Shown here piece after piece: positions 7,016-9,318 of a DNA stretch of 9,318 nt. How positions within the stretch are numbered: position 1 is the first letter of the stretch; every line of letters begins with the position of its first letter. Where the stretch lies: NCBI GenBank assembly GCA_018060305.1, contig JAGOWF010000096.1:1-9318 (forward strand), read 5' to 3'. Source of the stretch: Pyrinomonadaceae bacterium (GTDB lineage: Bacteria > Acidobacteriota > Blastocatellia > Pyrinomonadales > Pyrinomonadaceae). A program made the position numbers and the translations under genes. The notes under the pieces are model-generated. The model was not told the origin of the DNA, did no database searches, and was given only the letters and a program-made list of their open reading frames with translations.

Positions 7016-8063
7016 TAGCCCATACACATCAATAGTCCTGACCGGCACCCCTGAGGGTGAAATACTTGCGCTTTGGAACGACTTTTTCGCCAACGCCGTC
7101 TTGCCCACGCATTATGTCAGCCCCGATTTCTTCTGCGATCCTTTTGCGGGGCACGGCCGTCGATTTGCTGTTCTTGTGAGCATCGGCGACCGCGTCGATG
7201 CCGTCGCAACCGGTACCGAGAATGGAACCGCGATCAGGTGTGGGCTCGGCGTCAGGCCACAGGCTGTCTTTCGCAAAAATGTTGATCTCGCTGCCGTCGG
7301 AGCGGTGCTCGCCGGTGCACTGAAACAAGGCTGCCTCACGGCCGACCTGATCGACCTGCACAGTTGGGGACCGCTTGATGGCCTAAGGTCGTCCGGCTTC
7401 GCTCATAAAGCCGCCAGTGAAGGTGATCGCGTAATAATGCTCGATCTGAGCAAAGGCCCTGAGCAGTTGTTCAAAGAATTCTCAGAGCGCCGCCGCACCG
7501 ATCTCCGAAAGACGATGAAGTCAGGCGATCTGGTTGTCAAAGAGCTTGAAACCGAAGCCGAATTGGCGGATATTTACGACCTTCACTGCGGATGGACCAC
7601 CCGCAAGGGTGTCGTCGCCGACCCATTCGAGTCATTCCGTTCCGTCCTGGGGTCAAAGTATCGCAAGACATTTATCGCCATCCATGACGGCAAAGTCATC
7701 GCGGCGACATTCCTAAGGTTCTGCCCCGGCGCCGTTGTCGAATACGCCGCCAACAACTCTCTTGACGGTTTTCAAAAACTGCGGCCTAATGAACTGTTGG
7801 GTTGGCGCGCCATCGAATGGGCATGTTCAGCCGGATTTACACATTTCAGTCTGGGAGCCTCACACCCCTTTCTTGCCCGCTTCGGCGGCAATGTCATTGC
7901 ATCGCACCGTTATCGGCTAGATCGGACGGTTCTTAAGGTTCACGTCAATCGGGAACGCCTTCAGAACTTCGCTCGTCAAGCCTCCCTTTCCCTGCCCGAC
8001 GGCATTCGCAACCGCATCAAGGCTGCCCGAGCAGGCGGTTTATTGACGGCGAACAGGAGGTGA
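6999..8063 (+). CDS. GNAT/FemAB-like acyltransferase
   Basis: This is a 354-residue protein resembling the double-GNAT 'Acetyltransf_6' (BioF2/FemAB-related) group, whose members transfer acyl or aminoacyl groups to amino groups in cell-envelope glycans. The recognisable core is LDLSKGPEQLFKEFSERRRTDLRKTMKSG (about 148-176), the conserved basic helix of the family. It is followed by ELADIYDLHCGWTTRKG (188-204), the strand pair FIAIHDGKVIAATFLRF (225-241), the acceptor strand VVEYAANNS, and the C-terminal helix NELLGWRAIEWACSAGFTHFSLG (264-286). The first 140 residues would be the degenerate first GNAT fold. The ATG at 6999 is fixed by a perfect AGGAGG and lies 17 bp inside asnB, and the next gene begins 4 bp after its stop, so all three are one operon. 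A likely job is N-acylation of an amino sugar or substituent in the polymer; the substrate is unknown. Confidence 0.8.
   Translation: MAKMSDSPYTSIVLTGTPEGEILALWNDFFANAVLPTHYVSPDFFCDPFAGHGRRFAVLVSIGDRVDAVATGTENGTAIRCGLGVRPQAVFRKNVDLAAVGAVLAGALKQGCLTADLIDLHSWGPLDGLRSSGFAHKAASEGDRVIMLDLSKGPEQLFKEFSERRRTDLRKTMKSGDLVVKELETEAELADIYDLHCGWTTRKGVVADPFESFRSVLGSKYRKTFIAIHDGKVIAATFLRFCPGAVVEYAANNSLDGFQKLRPNELLGWRAIEWACSAGFTHFSLGASHPFLARFGGNVIASHRYRLDRTVLKVHVNRERLQNFARQASLSLPDGIRNRIKAARAGGLLTANRR
8055..8060 (+). promoter_or_regulatory. Shine-Dalgarno for the second asparagine-synthetase-like gene
   Basis: AGGAGG lies within the last codons of the acyltransferase gene, directly before its TGA (8061-8063), seven bases ahead of the ATG at 8068. 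Terminating ribosomes would sit on the initiation site, so the two genes are probably translationally coupled. Confidence 0.85.
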
Positions 8064-8067
8064 ACGT

Positions 8068-9318
8068 ATGTCAATAATTGCAGGTGCTTACAGCCGCAAG
8101 ACTGGCGTCCCCGTTCCGGCTTCTGTCCGCGAATCGATCAAACGCCTGATCTCGAGGAACGCCGGGGACGAGGTAAAGGTATTTGGCGACAGCCAGGCAT
8201 TCTTTGCAAAAGTCGATATCTGCGCATTTGACGAATCGGGTGAATACGTCAGCCCGGACAAGTCCGTATCGCTGGCCGCGGGCGAACCGCTGCTGGTGTC
8301 GGCAACTAGCACTATCGCGTCGAGACAAGCAGATATCCGCCGGATTCACGAATCGTTTGCTGTCGAGAATTACTCAGTCTTGACCGAAGCGAACAGCACG
8401 TATTGTGCGATCAATTACGATGCGAACAAACGCCGGCTCAGTCTCATTACCGGCAAACTTGGCATCAGGCCGCTCTATTACTGGCTCAATGACGATCTGG
8501 TGATATTTGCCAGCGCGCTTCGCGTGCTCGAAGGCATCGCTGAGGTTCCCAAACGAATGAACGTGCGCGCCGTTACCGAGATCGCCGGGCTCGGCTACGC
8601 ATTGGCCGACAGGACGCCCTACGCAGACATCTTTGTCCTCAAAGCCGGCGAGATGCTGCAGGTCGAGGGCCGCGAAGTTACGCGTTCGATCTACTGGCGC
8701 TGGAATGAGATAGGAACGGCCACGGCAAGTGAAGACGAGCTGTTGGACGAACTCTACCGGCGATTCGAAAATGCTGTTTCGCGCAGGCTTCGCAGCGATA
8801 CCTCGACCATCGCATATTTGAGCGGCGGCCTCGATTCCAGATGCGTCGTTGCTTCGCTCTGTGCAAAAAACGCTCATGTCCACACATTTAACTTTGCCCG
8901 TCCCGACACACAGGATCAAATTCTCGGCCGCCTTTACGCTGAACGCGCGAACGTAATCCACACCGAAACACCAAAGGCCGCCGGTGACCAACGGCCGGAC
9001 TATTCGACGTTAATGACAAGTGCATGGGCATCATCTGCAAACCATGAAAAGTGCCCACCGGAACGTCCGCATCTTGCATGGAGCGGCGAAGGCGGCAGCG
9101 TCGATCTGGGGCACGTTCATCTGAGCCGAAAGATCGTTTCATTGATGCGCGACGGTGATATTAGCGGAGCGATACAGGAATTTATTCAGACAGAGTCTAT
9201 CCACGTCTCACCAAAGCTGCTGAACGCCGATGCATTCAAAGAACTTGAATCTGTAATTCCGCTTGGGATCCGCGAAGAACTTGACGACGCGCGGTCAGCC
9301 GATCCGGCGCGTTCGTTC
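8068..9318 (+). CDS. Asparagine-synthetase-like protein with degenerate glutaminase domain (partial, 3' end missing)
   Basis: The frame is open from ATG 8068 to the window edge, giving 417 residues of an incomplete protein. The C-terminal ATP-pyrophosphatase domain is clear: YLSGGLDSRCVVASL (250-264) is the ATP-binding PP-loop, and WSGEGGS (338-344) corresponds to GEGSDE in AsnB. LGIRPLYY (131-138) followed by DDLVIFASALRVLEGI aligns with FGVKPLYY and the following strand of AsnB, so an Ntn-type N-terminal domain is present. It starts MSIIAGAYSR where AsnB has MCGIAG, so the catalytic Cys2 is Ser and the next Gly is Ile. HRGPD and NGEIYN are absent and the domain is about 25 residues shorter. 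It should not hydrolyse glutamine. Relatives with this pattern (beta-lactam synthetase, lasso-peptide cyclase) adenylate a carboxylate and join it to an amine. The role here may be amide formation on a glycan or small molecule; no lasso precursor or leader peptidase gene is visible in the window. Confidence 0.85.
   Translation, partial: MSIIAGAYSRKTGVPVPASVRESIKRLISRNAGDEVKVFGDSQAFFAKVDICAFDESGEYVSPDKSVSLAAGEPLLVSATSTIASRQADIRRIHESFAVENYSVLTEANSTYCAINYDANKRRLSLITGKLGIRPLYYWLNDDLVIFASALRVLEGIAEVPKRMNVRAVTEIAGLGYALADRTPYADIFVLKAGEMLQVEGREVTRSIYWRWNEIGTATASEDELLDELYRRFENAVSRRLRSDTSTIAYLSGGLDSRCVVASLCAKNAHVHTFNFARPDTQDQILGRLYAERANVIHTETPKAAGDQRPDYSTLMTSAWASSANHEKCPPERPHLAWSGEGGSVDLGHVHLSRKIVSLMRDGDISGAIQEFIQTESIHVSPKLLNADAFKELESVIPLGIREELDDARSADPARSF

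Noticed and set aside
8068..9318. Lasso-peptide biosynthetic cluster
   Set aside because: The cyclase-like enzyme is compatible with it, but no precursor peptide, leader-binding protein or leader peptidase is visible in the window, and the upstream genes are for glycans.

Overview
The window is a piece of a moderately GC-rich bacterial chromosome. It carries a dense surface-glycan (exopolysaccharide, capsule or O-antigen type) biosynthesis and decoration locus. Codon use, the mix of genes (GT4 glycosyltransferases, a membrane-anchored parallel beta-helix protein, asparagine-synthetase paralogues, a FemAB/GNAT-type acyltransferase) and the short GC-rich palindromes recall Acidobacteriota (Blastocatellia-like) genomes. 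That taxonomic guess rests on general resemblance only. I see no rRNA, tRNA, CRISPR array, transposase or phage gene.

Layout: (1) Positions 1-237 (+) hold the C-terminal end of a protein that ends in an Asp-box-like motif. (2) Positions 246-2414 (+) hold two GT-B glycosyltransferases of the GT4 type, back to back with no spacer (TAG then ATG). (3) Positions 2411-4962 (-) hold a convergent two-gene unit: a membrane-anchored right-handed parallel beta-helix protein, followed by a third, more divergent glycosyltransferase whose probable GTG start overlaps the upstream TGA. The two convergent stop codons share one CTAG tetranucleotide. (4) Positions 4963-5071 are the only real intergenic region, an AT-rich divergent promoter region. 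(5) Positions 5072-9318 (+) hold a tightly packed operon: a full glutamine-dependent asparagine synthetase homologue (asnB), a GNAT/FemAB-like N-acyltransferase, and a second asparagine-synthetase-like protein that runs off the window edge. The last two genes each start behind a perfect AGGAGG.

How the genes may work together: the three glycosyltransferases would build a repeat unit. The beta-helix protein, sitting outside the cytoplasmic membrane, could bind, cleave or epimerise the polymer. The amidotransferase/acyltransferase cassette could amidate and acylate sugar or amino-acid substituents. This last step is inference from context; other asnB-like enzymes in O-antigen loci are known to amidate uronic acids.

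The two most striking points are these. A 54-bp, in-frame block of two tandem GC-rich palindromes sits inside the glutaminase domain of asnB, bounded by a 5-bp direct repeat; its precise removal would leave a normal-looking AsnB sequence. The second asparagine-synthetase-like protein has lost the catalytic Cys2 and the usual glutaminase motifs but keeps the SGGLDS ATP-pyrophosphatase loop. This is the pattern seen in beta-lactam synthetases and lasso-peptide cyclases rather than true asparagine synthetases.
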